Shown here in pieces: positions 53,932-62,842 of a DNA stretch of 64,000 nt; positions within the stretch are counted from its first letter, which is position 1; every line of letters starts with the position of its first letter. The DNA comes from Streptomyces pinistramenti (GTDB taxonomy: Bacteria > Actinomycetota > Actinomycetes > Streptomycetales > Streptomycetaceae), in NCBI RefSeq assembly GCF_020564935.1, contig NZ_JAJCXB010000012.1, positions 62,001-126,000 on the forward strand, given 5' to 3'. Made by a program: the position numbers and the translations under genes. The notes under the pieces are model-generated. The model saw nothing but the letters and a program-made list of their open reading frames with translations, had not been told where the DNA came from and made no database searches.

Positions 53932-56904
53932 ATGACCACCGCCGCCGCGCCGGCCTCGAAGTACGCCGTCGGCTCCCTCGTCCACGCCCGGGGCCGTGAA
54001 TGGGTGGTGCTGCCGGACTCCACCGAGGACCTCCTCGTGCTGCGCCCGCTGGGCGGCGCTGATGTCGACATCGCGGGGGTACTGCCCGGCCTGGAGACCG
54101 TGGCGCTCGCCACGTTCGCCCCGCCCACGCCCGGTGACCTCGGCGACCAGCACGCCGCCGGTCTGCTGCGCACCGCCCTGCGGATCGGGTTCCGGTCCGG
54201 GGCCGGCCCCTTCCGGTCCCTCGCCTCGATCGCCGTAGACCCGCGCCCGTACCAGTTGGTGCCGCTGATGATGGCGCTGCGCCAGGACACGGTAAGGCTG
54301 CTGATCGCCGACGACGTGGGCATCGGCAAGACCGTGGAGGCGGGCCTCATCGCGGCCGAACTGCTCGCCCAGGGCGACGCCCGCGGTCTGGTCGTGCTGT
54401 GCTCCCCGGCGCTCGCCGAACAGTGGCGGGCCGAGCTGCGGGGCAAATTCGGTATCGACGCGCGTCTGGTGCTGCCCGCCACGATCGGCCGGCTCGAGCG
54501 CGAGACGCCGTACGGGCAGTCGGTGTTCCGCCCGGACGGCGCCTACGTCGTGTCCACCGACTTCATCAAGTCGCCCCGCCACCGCGAAGACTTCCTGCGC
54601 AACTGCCCCGACCTGGTGATCGTCGACGAGGCGCACACCTGTGTCGCGGACTCCACGGCGCAGGTCTCGGCGCGCACCTCGCAGCAGCGCTACGGACTGC
54701 TGCGCGCGCTCGCCGACGACTCCACCCGCCACCTCCTCCTGGTCACCGCGACCCCGCACAGCGGTAAGGAGGAGCCCTTCCGAAGGCTGCTCGGGCTGCT
54801 CGACGCCCGCCTCGCCACCGTGAGCTTCGAATCCCGCGCGGGCCGTGAGCTGCTCGCCCAGTTCTTCGTGCAGCGCCGCCGCGCCGACATCCGCGAGGAC
54901 TTCCAGGACGGCGCGCACTTCCCTTCAAGCCGGGACAGTGCCGAGGTCTCCTACACACTGCACCGCGACTACCGAGCCCTGCTCGCCGAGGTCCTCGCGT
55001 ACGCCCGTGAGACGGTGCGCTCCGCCGATGGAGCACTGCAGCAGAGGCAGCGCTGGTGGTCGACGCTGGCGCTGCTGCGCACCCTGTCCTCCTCGCCCGC
55101 CGCCGCCGTACGGTCCCTGAACACCAGGGCCGGCGTCCAGGAGGCGGACACCCCCGACGAGGCGGACCGCACCGGGCAGTCGACCGTCTCGGACCCGGCC
55201 GATACCGACAGTGCGGAGTCCGCCGACGAGGTCCCGGGCAGCCTGCTGCCCACCGCGACGTCTTCGGCCGCAGAAGCGGACACCGCGGATGCCGGCGACG
55301 CGATCGACGACGAGAAGGCCCGCCTTGTCGCCATGGCCGAGGCCGCGGGCAAACTCGCCGGTCCCACCCGTGACACCAAGCTGAAGAAGCTGGTGGCGAC
55401 GGTGACCGACCTCCTCGACTCCGGCTATCGGCCGATCGTGTTCTGCCGTTACATCGCCACGTCCGACTATGTCGCCGACCACCTGAAGAAGGTGCTCAAC
55501 AAGAGAGGCACCGAACACCCGGTGGCGGTCGCCTCCGTCACCGGCGAGCTCTCGCCCGACATGCGCCTGAACCGGATCGCCGAACTCACCGGCACGGACG
55601 AGAACGGCGAGCCGGCCCCCGAGCGGCGCGTCCTGGTGGCCACCGACTGCCTGTCCGAGGGTGTCAACCTCCAGGAGTCCTTCGACGCCGTCATCCACTA
55701 CGACCTGGCCTGGAACCCGACCCGCCACGAGCAGCGCGAGGGCCGCGTCGACCGCTTCGGGCAGCGCACCGACACCGTGAAGGCCCTCACCCTGTACGGG
55801 GCGGACAACCCGGTCGACGACATCGTCCTGAAGGTGCTGCTGCGCAAGCACGAGCGCATCCGCCGCGCCACCGGTATCTCCGTCCCCGTGCCGCAGCAGG
55901 CGGAGAGCGCCATGCAGGTGGTCTTCGAAGAGCTGATCCTGCGCGGCGAGACCCCTTCCTTCGAGCAGGAGGGGCTGTTCGAACGCGAACAGCTGCCCGC
56001 CGCCGAGCAGCTGGAGCTCGTTTGGGAATCCTCCGCCGAGAGCGAGAAGGCGTCCCGGTCGCTCTACGCCCAAAACCGGGTCAAGAAGGAGGACGTGGCT
56101 GCTGAGGTCGCCGAGATCCGTGCCGCGCTCGGCACTGGCGAGGAGGTCAGAGAGTTCACCCGCCGCGCGCTCGGCGCGCTGCGCGGGATCCCCGCCGACC
56201 GGAAGCAGGACGGGTTCACCGCGCACACCGACGCCCTTCCGCAGGGTCTGCGCGACGCCGTGACCGCAGCGCTCGGCCCCCGCCATCCGCGCCCGGTCGT
56301 CTTCCACGACGCGCCGAGCGCTCCGCGCGGCGAGGTGGCGCTCACCCGCACCGACCCGGTGGTGGCCGCGACCGCCCGGTTCGTACTGGACACCGCGCTG
56401 GATGAGAAGTTCCCCGCCTGGCAGCGCCCGGCCCGCCGCTGCGGCGTGATCCGTACGAGTGCTGTACGACGGCCCACCACGATGCTCCTCGTACGGCACC
56501 GCTTCCAGCTGAGCCTGCCGACCCGCGACGGCGGCGTACGCACTCAACTTGCCGAGGACGCGCGGGTGGTGGCCTTCCACGGCAGACCCGAGGCGCCGCA
56601 GTGGCTGCCCGACGAGGAGGCCCTGGCTCTCCTGGATGCCCGTGCCACCGGCAACTCCGATGCGGGCTTCGCCGCCGACCACATCGCGTCGATCCTCGCC
56701 GCCCTCGGCACCGGACTCATGGACGAACTGCGGCTGCGTTCCAAGGCGGCCGCGAAGGATCTTGAGGCTTCGCACCACCGGGTCCGCACCGCCGCCCGGG
56801 CCCGCCTCGCCGGCCTGAAGGCCGTCCCGCAGGGCGACCCGGACGTCCTCGGTGTCTTCCTCTACCGCCCGGCCGCCACGATCCAGCTGGGAGCCGACGC
56901 ATGA
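53932..56904 (+). CDS. drmD: SNF2-family helicase, DrmD-like (990 aa)
   Basis: ATG 53932 follows GGAAGG at about 9 nt. The N-terminal 90 residues (VGSLVHARGREWVVLP, a small beta domain) are characteristic of DrmD-type proteins. The SNF2 core has Walker A DDVGIGKT (K133), DEAH (232-235), SATP-like VTATPHSG, and in the second RecA lobe QREGRVDRFGQR (601-608). An acidic, Ala/Asp-rich insertion (about residues 400-460) separates the lobes. In class 1 DISARM, DrmD is the SNF2 translocase acting with a DNA methylase to block incoming phage DNA. It overlaps the next gene by ATGA, so the two products are made together. DISARM function is inferred from similarity and context, since drmC is missing here. 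Confidence 0.8.
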   Translation: MTTAAAPASKYAVGSLVHARGREWVVLPDSTEDLLVLRPLGGADVDIAGVLPGLETVALATFAPPTPGDLGDQHAAGLLRTALRIGFRSGAGPFRSLASIAVDPRPYQLVPLMMALRQDTVRLLIADDVGIGKTVEAGLIAAELLAQGDARGLVVLCSPALAEQWRAELRGKFGIDARLVLPATIGRLERETPYGQSVFRPDGAYVVSTDFIKSPRHREDFLRNCPDLVIVDEAHTCVADSTAQVSARTSQQRYGLLRALADDSTRHLLLVTATPHSGKEEPFRRLLGLLDARLATVSFESRAGRELLAQFFVQRRRADIREDFQDGAHFPSSRDSAEVSYTLHRDYRALLAEVLAYARETVRSADGALQQRQRWWSTLALLRTLSSSPAAAVRSLNTRAGVQEADTPDEADRTGQSTVSDPADTDSAESADEVPGSLLPTATSSAAEADTADAGDAIDDEKARLVAMAEAAGKLAGPTRDTKLKKLVATVTDLLDSGYRPIVFCRYIATSDYVADHLKKVLNKRGTEHPVAVASVTGELSPDMRLNRIAELTGTDENGEPAPERRVLVATDCLSEGVNLQESFDAVIHYDLAWNPTRHEQREGRVDRFGQRTDTVKALTLYGADNPVDDIVLKVLLRKHERIRRATGISVPVPQQAESAMQVVFEELILRGETPSFEQEGLFEREQLPAAEQLELVWESSAESEKASRSLYAQNRVKKEDVAAEVAEIRAALGTGEEVREFTRRALGALRGIPADRKQDGFTAHTDALPQGLRDAVTAALGPRHPRPVVFHDAPSAPRGEVALTRTDPVVAATARFVLDTALDEKFPAWQRPARRCGVIRTSAVRRPTTMLLVRHRFQLSLPTRDGGVRTQLAEDARVVAFHGRPEAPQWLPDEEALALLDARATGNSDAGFAADHIASILAALGTGLMDELRLRSKAAAKDLEASHHRVRTAARARLAGLKAVPQGDPDVLGVFLYRPAATIQLGADA

Positions 56905-59900
56905 GCACCGCGAGAACCCTGGTCACCGACACCGTCGCCACCGTCGGTGGACTGCTGCCGTACGACCTCCTCGTCCGCATCAAGGAGGGCAAGGAGCAGT
57001 CCGGCTCGAAGCCCGCCGACTACCGGCTGTTCGCCAAGGGCGAGTCTGTACGGGACGCCGCCGAGCGCTCCTGGGGCTATCTGCGCGGCGTCTGGGCCGC
57101 CTACCAGGACGCTCTGGCCCGCGACGGGGCGGACGACGACACCGGTGTGCATGCGGTGGGGCTCACCACCGAACGCTGGCTGCTGCCCCTGTTCGAGCAG
57201 CTCGGATTCGGCGGGCTGTCCGCCGTGCCGGAGCCCGGCCTGCCCGCCCACGACGACACGAAGGACTTCCCGGTCAGCCATGCGTGGGCGCACGTGCCCG
57301 TGCATCTCACCGGCTGGAACGTCCCGCTGGACACCCGCACCCCCCACGTGGCGCCGCAGGCCCCGCAGTCCATGGTCCAGGAGTACCTCAACCGCTCCGG
57401 CGACAAGGCCCTGTGGGGTGTCCTGTCCAACGGCCGTCAGCTGCGGCTGCTGCGCGAGTCCGCGTCGCTGACCGGTGCCGCGTTCATCGAGTTCGACCTT
57501 CAGGCGATCTTCGAGGGCAAGCGGTCGGATGACTTCGTCCTCCTGTGGCGCCTGCTGCACCGCACCCGCTTCGAGGGCGACCCCGCCGCCTCCTGCCCGC
57601 TGGAGAAGTGGCGCACCGAGGCCATCGACTCCGGCACCCGCGCCCTCAAGGAGCTCCGCAAGGGCGTCGAGAAAGCCCTTACGGTGATCGGCGGCGGACT
57701 CATCGCCCACCCCGACAACGCGAAGCTGCGCGAGGCCCTGCACTCCCGCACGCTCACCGTCCGTGACCTGCACCCCGCTCTGCTGCGGCTCGTCTACCGG
57801 CTGCTGTTCCTCTTCGTCACCGAGGACCGCGGCCTGCTCCTGCACCCGGACGCCGACAAGACCGTACGCGACCGCTACGAGAAGTACTTCTCCACCGGCC
57901 GCCTGCGCCGCCTCGCCCGCCGCTCCGGCAGCCCGCACGGCGACCAGTGGGAGGCCCTCACTCTCGTCATCAAGGGCCTCGGCAAGCCCGGCGGGCGCCC
58001 CGAACTGGGCCTGCCCGCCCTCGGCGGCCTCTTCGAACCCACACCTGTGGACGAGCGGCTGGACGATCTCGCCCTCACCAACGAGTCCCTGTACGAGGCG
58101 GTGCGCGCCCTCGCCGTCATCTTCGACGTCAAACTCGGCCGCCCCCGCAAGGTCGACTACCGGCACTTGGGAGCGGACGAACTCGGCTCGGTCTACGAGT
58201 CGTTGCTTGAACTCGAACCCCGCCAGGAAGAGGACGGCTCCTACGTCCTGAAGAGGCTGGACGGCAACGACCGCAAGACCTCCGGCTCCTACTACACGCC
58301 CTCACCACTGATCGACTGCCTCCTGGACTCGGCCCTCGACCCGGTCATCGAGCGGGCTGTGCGCTCGGGTACGACGAAGCAGGAGCGGAAGGCGGCGCTG
58401 CTCGCCCTGACCGTGTGCGACCCGGCCTGCGGCAGCGGCCACTTCCTGGTCGCGGCGGCCCGCCGCATCGCCCGCCGGCTCGCCGAGATCGAGACCGACG
58501 ACCCGGAGCCGACCGCCGAGGCCGTACGCGATGCTCTGCGCGAGGTCATCTCCCGCTGCGTGTACGGCGTCGACCTCAACCACATGGCCGTGGAGCTGGC
58601 CAAGGTCTCCCTGTGGATCGAGGCCATGAAGCCGGGCCGTCCGCTCACCTTCCTCGACGCGCACGTCAAGCACGGCAACGGCTTGCTCGGCACGACACCG
58701 AAGCTCCTCGCGGGCGGTCTGCCCGACGAGGCGTTCAAGGTCCTGGAGGGCGACGAGTCGAAGGCCGTCAGGAACCTGAAGGCCCGCAACGCGAGCGAGC
58801 GCGAGCGGTGGCTGGCGGCGCTGCGCCACCACGCGAACCAGGACGCCCTCTTCTCGGAACAGCACGCCCTTGAGATCTCCAACGCGGCGATCAGCAGGAA
58901 GACGTCGGACATCACGACCGCCCGGTCGGAGGAGCTGGAGGACGTCCAGAACCAGGCCCGCGCCTATCACGAACTCACCACCTCCAAGGACTACCTGCGT
59001 GCCCTGGAGCTCGCCGACGCGTGGTGCGCGGCGTTCGTCTGGGAGAAGACCGACCGGACCGACGGGACGAAGCGGACGGACGATACGTTCCCGCCCGCGC
59101 TCACCACGGACTCCCTGCTCGCCCTGCACTCCTCCGACGGGGGCTCGAACCTGCCGACGGGGACGGTGGAGAAGGTGGCGCGGCTGCGCGAGGAGTATCG
59201 CTTCTTCCACTGGCACCTGGAGTTCCCGGAGGTGTTCCGGGTGCCGGCCGATCCGCAGGCGGCGGGGGTGGATGAACGGACCGGGTGGAAGGGCGGGTTC
59301 AGCTGTGTCCTTGGCAACCCGCCGTGGGAGCGGGTCAAGCTCCAGGAGCAGGAGTTCTTCGCCACCCGTGACGCGTCGGTGGCGGGCGCCGCGAACAAGG
59401 CGGCCCGCGAACGCCGGATCGCCGCGCTCGCCGCCAGCGAGGAGGAGGCGGACCGGGCCCTGCACGCCGAGTTCATCTCGGCGCGTCGCCTCTCCGAAGG
59501 CGTCAGCCACCTGCTGCGCGGCTCGGGCCGCTTCCCGCTGGCCGGGCGCGGCGACGTCAACACGTACGCGGTCTTCGCCGAGGCCGCCTCGCTCGGCATC
59601 GCCCCCGAGGGACGCTTCGGCCTGGTCCTGCCGACCGGCATCGCCACCGACGCGACGACCGCGCCGTTCTTCTCCAACCTGGTCCGCACCTCACGGCTCG
59701 CATCGTTCCTGGACTTCGAGAACGAGGCGTTCATCCTCAGCCGGGACGTCGACCATCGGGTCCGGTTCTCGCTGCTGACTGTCACCGGCCGGGGCGAGCG
59801 GGTGGATTCGGCGTCCTTCGCGTTCGGCACCCGCTACATGGAAGACCTCGACGAGCGCCGCTTCGCGATGCCGCCAGAGGAGATCCTCCTGGTCAACCCC

Positions 59901-61061
59901 AACACCGGCACGCTGCCGGTGTTCCGCACCCGCAGGGACGCGGAGATCACGCTGGGAATCTACCGGCGCGTCCCGGTCCTCAGACGGGAACCGGACGCGG
60001 ACGGCAAGGGCGGCACGGACCCGTGGGGCCTGACCTTCATGCGCATGTTCGACATGTCCAACGACTCGCACCTGTTCCGCGGCAAGGCGGAGCTGGAGGC
60101 AGAGGGCTGGAAGCTGAAGGGCAACATCTTGACGCATCCGTCCGACGGGCGCCGCTATCTGCCGCTGTACGAGGCGAAGATGCTGCACCACTTCGACCAC
60201 CGGCTTGGCACGTACGAAGGTCAGACGCAGGCGCAGGCGAATGTGGGGACGCTGCCGAGGGTGACGCCGGAGCAGCACGATGACCCGGAGTTCGCGCCAT
60301 TGCCTCGGTACTGGGTGCCGGAATTCGACGTGGACTCGGGGAAGCGGGACAAGAAGCTGAATCCGATCATGTGGCCGGGGGTTGCCTCGCGGCTGGGGGA
60401 GCGGGAGTGGTGGAACGGGTGGTTGATGGGGTGGCGAGACATCGCTCGATCTACGGATACGCGCACCATGATTGCTTCTGCTCTGCCCGCTTACGGCGTT
60501 GGCGACAAGTTCCTGCTCGCTCTTGCTCCGAATGCGCCAGCGATCTTGCTGGCGATCTTCGACTCCTTCGTCTTCGACTACGTGACGAGGCAGAAGGCGT
60601 CGGGTACAGCGCTGAAGTACTTCACTGTTAGGCAACTTCCAGCGGTTACCCCTAAGGAACTCGGCGCCTTGGATGACCTTCTGGGAGGCGCGGCAGCGGA
60701 TTGGATTGCTGCTCGCTCCATGGAGCTTGCCTACACCTCGCGGGACATGACGGCCTTCGCCACAGCTCATGGGGACGAAGGGGCCCCGTTCCGTTGGCAT
60801 GCAGAACGCCGCGAGCTGCTACGCGGAGAGCTGGACTCCGCGCTGTTCCACGCGTACGGGCTCAGCCGTGATGAGGTGGGCTACGTGATGGAGACGTTCC
60901 CCACGGTCAAAAAGAGGGAGGAGGCCCTGTGCGGCACCTACCGCACCAAGAACCTCATCCTCGACCTTTACGACCGCATGGCGGAGGCCCGCGAGACCGG
61001 CCATGCGTATCAGACCGTGCTGGACCCCCTGCCGGGCGAGGGCCCCCGCCACGAGGGCTGA
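56901..61061 (+). CDS. Eco57I-type adenine-specific DNA methyltransferase, DrmMI/PglX-like (1386 aa)
   Basis: The start ATG overlaps the drmD stop (ATGA). After an N-terminal region of about 440 residues with helical and beta segments, SGSYYTPSPLID leads into the methylase core: motif I DPACGSGHF (D507-G513), NPPW (N806-W809) for N6-adenine methylation, and a C-terminal target-recognition-like half (about 950-1330) with PVFRTRRDAEITLGIYRR and LPRYWVPEFDV. Length and order fit the large single-chain methylases of DISARM class 1 (DrmMI) and BREX/Pgl (PglX). It would mark self DNA so that the helicase partners act on unmodified DNA. No separate restriction domain is evident in this protein. GC content drops slightly near 60450-60700, which may reflect exchange of the specificity region. 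Confidence 0.85.
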   Translation: MSTARTLVTDTVATVGGLLPYDLLVRIKEGKEQSGSKPADYRLFAKGESVRDAAERSWGYLRGVWAAYQDALARDGADDDTGVHAVGLTTERWLLPLFEQLGFGGLSAVPEPGLPAHDDTKDFPVSHAWAHVPVHLTGWNVPLDTRTPHVAPQAPQSMVQEYLNRSGDKALWGVLSNGRQLRLLRESASLTGAAFIEFDLQAIFEGKRSDDFVLLWRLLHRTRFEGDPAASCPLEKWRTEAIDSGTRALKELRKGVEKALTVIGGGLIAHPDNAKLREALHSRTLTVRDLHPALLRLVYRLLFLFVTEDRGLLLHPDADKTVRDRYEKYFSTGRLRRLARRSGSPHGDQWEALTLVIKGLGKPGGRPELGLPALGGLFEPTPVDERLDDLALTNESLYEAVRALAVIFDVKLGRPRKVDYRHLGADELGSVYESLLELEPRQEEDGSYVLKRLDGNDRKTSGSYYTPSPLIDCLLDSALDPVIERAVRSGTTKQERKAALLALTVCDPACGSGHFLVAAARRIARRLAEIETDDPEPTAEAVRDALREVISRCVYGVDLNHMAVELAKVSLWIEAMKPGRPLTFLDAHVKHGNGLLGTTPKLLAGGLPDEAFKVLEGDESKAVRNLKARNASERERWLAALRHHANQDALFSEQHALEISNAAISRKTSDITTARSEELEDVQNQARAYHELTTSKDYLRALELADAWCAAFVWEKTDRTDGTKRTDDTFPPALTTDSLLALHSSDGGSNLPTGTVEKVARLREEYRFFHWHLEFPEVFRVPADPQAAGVDERTGWKGGFSCVLGNPPWERVKLQEQEFFATRDASVAGAANKAARERRIAALAASEEEADRALHAEFISARRLSEGVSHLLRGSGRFPLAGRGDVNTYAVFAEAASLGIAPEGRFGLVLPTGIATDATTAPFFSNLVRTSRLASFLDFENEAFILSRDVDHRVRFSLLTVTGRGERVDSASFAFGTRYMEDLDERRFAMPPEEILLVNPNTGTLPVFRTRRDAEITLGIYRRVPVLRREPDADGKGGTDPWGLTFMRMFDMSNDSHLFRGKAELEAEGWKLKGNILTHPSDGRRYLPLYEAKMLHHFDHRLGTYEGQTQAQANVGTLPRVTPEQHDDPEFAPLPRYWVPEFDVDSGKRDKKLNPIMWPGVASRLGEREWWNGWLMGWRDIARSTDTRTMIASALPAYGVGDKFLLALAPNAPAILLAIFDSFVFDYVTRQKASGTALKYFTVRQLPAVTPKELGALDDLLGGAAADWIAARSMELAYTSRDMTAFATAHGDEGAPFRWHAERRELLRGELDSALFHAYGLSRDEVGYVMETFPTVKKREEALCGTYRTKNLILDLYDRMAEARETGHAYQTVLDPLPGEGPRHEG

Positions 61062-61086
61062 ACCGGGAAGTCGTGTGCAGAGTCGG

Positions 61087-61290
61087 TCAGTTGGACTGGC
61101 TCCGCCCGACCTCGGCGATGAACCCGGCCCAGGCAGCACGTGGGAACGCGAGCTGCGGGCCGCCGAGTTCCTTGGAGTCGCGTACATGGATGGCTGTGAG
61201 GGTTTTGGCTACCTCTACGCACTCGCCGCCTTCGTCCCCGCTGTAGCTGCTCTTGAACCCATCGAGCTGCGCGGGCTGTTCGGTGTTCAT
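61087..61290 (-). CDS. DUF397 small regulatory-type protein (67 aa)
   Basis: The sequence FKSSYSGDEGGECVEVA and HVRDSKELGGPQLAFPRAAW is the diagnostic pattern of actinobacterial DUF397 proteins. ATG 61288-61290 overlaps the stop of the upstream HTH gene (ATGA), the usual arrangement of WhiJ-like HTH plus DUF397 pairs. In Streptomyces such pairs influence development or antibiotic production, with the DUF397 protein thought to modulate the HTH partner. The gene converges on the methyltransferase gene with a 25-bp gap. Confidence 0.9.
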   Translation of the reverse strand: MNTEQPAQLDGFKSSYSGDEGGECVEVAKTLTAIHVRDSKELGGPQLAFPRAAWAGFIAEVGRSQSN

Positions 61291-62154
61291 GGATCTCCCA
61301 GCATCTTCTCGATCAGGCGCAGGGATTCGCGGGTGGTGAGCGCCTGCCCTCGGATGCTGCCATACGTCGCGGCCAGGACCCGTACGTCCTCCGGACCGGC
61401 GATCAGACGACTGAGGTGCTGGACCTCCAGGTACGCCATGCGCGGACGGCCCTTGATTTCGAACAGGGTGAACGGGCCGCCCATCCCGGCGTGGCCCTCG
61501 CTGACCGTCGGCATGACTTGAACCTCGACGTGGCGCAGTCGACTCACCTGGACCAGGCGTTCAAGTTGCTCCCGTTGAACCGCGCGGCCACCGAAGGACT
61601 GCCTGAGGGCCGATTCCTGCACGATGGCGCTCACCGTTGGTGGCGGCCATTTGGACAGCAGATCCTGCCGGGCCAGACGGGCCGTGACCCGCTGCTCGAT
61701 CGTCTCTTCGTCGAAGAAGGGTTGCCTGCTGGCGAAAACGGCGCGTGCATAATTCTCGGTCTGGAACAGTCCCTGCACGGCCTGGTTGGCGAAGTAGCAC
61801 AGCTCGACCGCCTCCGCCTCCAACACCGCATAACCCCGGAACCACTCCGGATGCCGCACCCTGCGCCGCGCCTTCGCCCGCTCCACGTCCTCCCCGAGCA
61901 GCGCCAGTAGGCCACCGCAACCGAGCAGTTCATCCACTGCCACCAGAAAGTCCGGACGCGGCGTCCGTCGCCCCCCGCTCGATCGACGAGATCTGTTCCT
62001 CGCTGTATCCGACCGCCTGCCCGAGCTCCCGCTGGCTCATGCCGGCCCGTTCCCGCGCCGCCTTGATCATGCGGCCGATGGCGCGGAACAGGTCCGCCAC
62101 CTCCTCCGAGCCCGCCGGATTCCCGGCGCCCGCGTCACCCCGTACCGCCGTCAT
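61287..62154 (-). pseudogene. XRE HTH-DUF5753 (WhiJ/Scr1-like) regulator, frameshifted at a G6 tract
   Basis: The N-terminal part (from ATG 62154) contains the HTH LFRAIGRMIKAARERAGMSQ then GQAVGYSEEQISSIERG. After a six-base G tract (61971-61976 on the plus strand as C6) the frame is off by one. In the correct frame RRTPRPDFLVAVDELLGCGG continues into the DUF5753 domain (FANQAVQGLFQTENYARAVF, RVTARLARQDLL, MPTVSEGHAGMGGPFTLFE), ending at 61287. A single G removed would restore a protein of about 288 residues. It may be a real mutation, phase variation or an assembly indel. Divergent from the HATPase gene. Confidence 0.8.
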
Positions 62155-62341
62155 CGCGCACCATCCGTCCGTCCCCGGCCCGCCCCGGCCGGATCGCCGT
62201 ACCGTCCACAGACCGACCGCTCGCCGATCTCCTGACCACCGAGCGGCCCGCGGCGCAGGTCACGGGCGGATACCCGGACAACTCCCGTACCTGTCCGGCC
62301 GCCCCCCGGACAGTCGCTCTCCGTGCCGTGCCGGGTACTCC

Positions 62342-62827
62342 ATGTGGCAGATCGGGCACGTCGCCCTCGGTGACGTGAACCAGGAAACCGGGGCTGCGAT
62401 CCCCCAACTAGACCTGTGCGCAAGCCACGTGAGCCTCAGGGCTCTCTTCGTTACCACGCGCCACGGCGCACACGCCGTCCGCCACGCCGCCGAGCGCCGG
62501 CTCGCGGCGCACCTGCCGCTCGGCGATGCCGGTCCCGACGACCTCGCCACCACGGCCGCCCTCCTTATCGCCGAACTGACCGCGAACGCCGTCCTGCACG
62601 GCCGGGTGCCCGGTCGCGAGGTCCGCCTTGACGTCCGTCTGGATGCGAGCGAACTGCGGATCGAGGTCACCGATGCCCGCGGCGACAGGTGGCCGGCACC
62701 ACAAAACCCCGACAGCGGCGGCGAGTCGGGGCGTGTCCTGCTGCTCGTCGAGGCCCTGGCCGACGACTGGGGCGTGCGCCCGCACCACCCCGGCGGCAAG
62801 ACGGTGTGGGCCGTGTACCGCCGGTGA
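62342..62827 (+). CDS. HATPase_c anti-sigma-like ATP-binding protein (161 aa)
   Basis: The Bergerat fold is visible: N box LLIAELTANAVLHG, a strand RIEVTDARGDR with the ATP-binding Asp, and a G-rich lid GGESGRVLLLVEALADDWGV, ending KTVWAVYRR. RsbW-like proteins of this size bind regulators or sigma factors, and many lone Streptomyces members sit beside WhiJ/DUF397 pairs as here. The start is uncertain: ATG 62342 is used, while GTG 62375 (VNQETGAAIPQ) would give 150 residues resembling relatives. The open frame extends further upstream, but that part is Pro/Arg-rich. It is divergent from the frameshifted HTH gene across 187 bp that should contain both promoters. Confidence 0.8.
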   Translation: MWQIGHVALGDVNQETGAAIPQLDLCASHVSLRALFVTTRHGAHAVRHAAERRLAAHLPLGDAGPDDLATTAALLIAELTANAVLHGRVPGREVRLDVRLDASELRIEVTDARGDRWPAPQNPDSGGESGRVLLLVEALADDWGVRPHHPGGKTVWAVYRR

Positions 62828-62842
62828 GGTGCGACGGCCGGG

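Noticed and set aside
48550..61061. A complete class 1 DISARM system
   Set aside because: Only DrmD-like and methylase proteins fit clearly. No separate drmA, drmB or PLD-type drmC gene is present in the window, so the full assignment is not supported.
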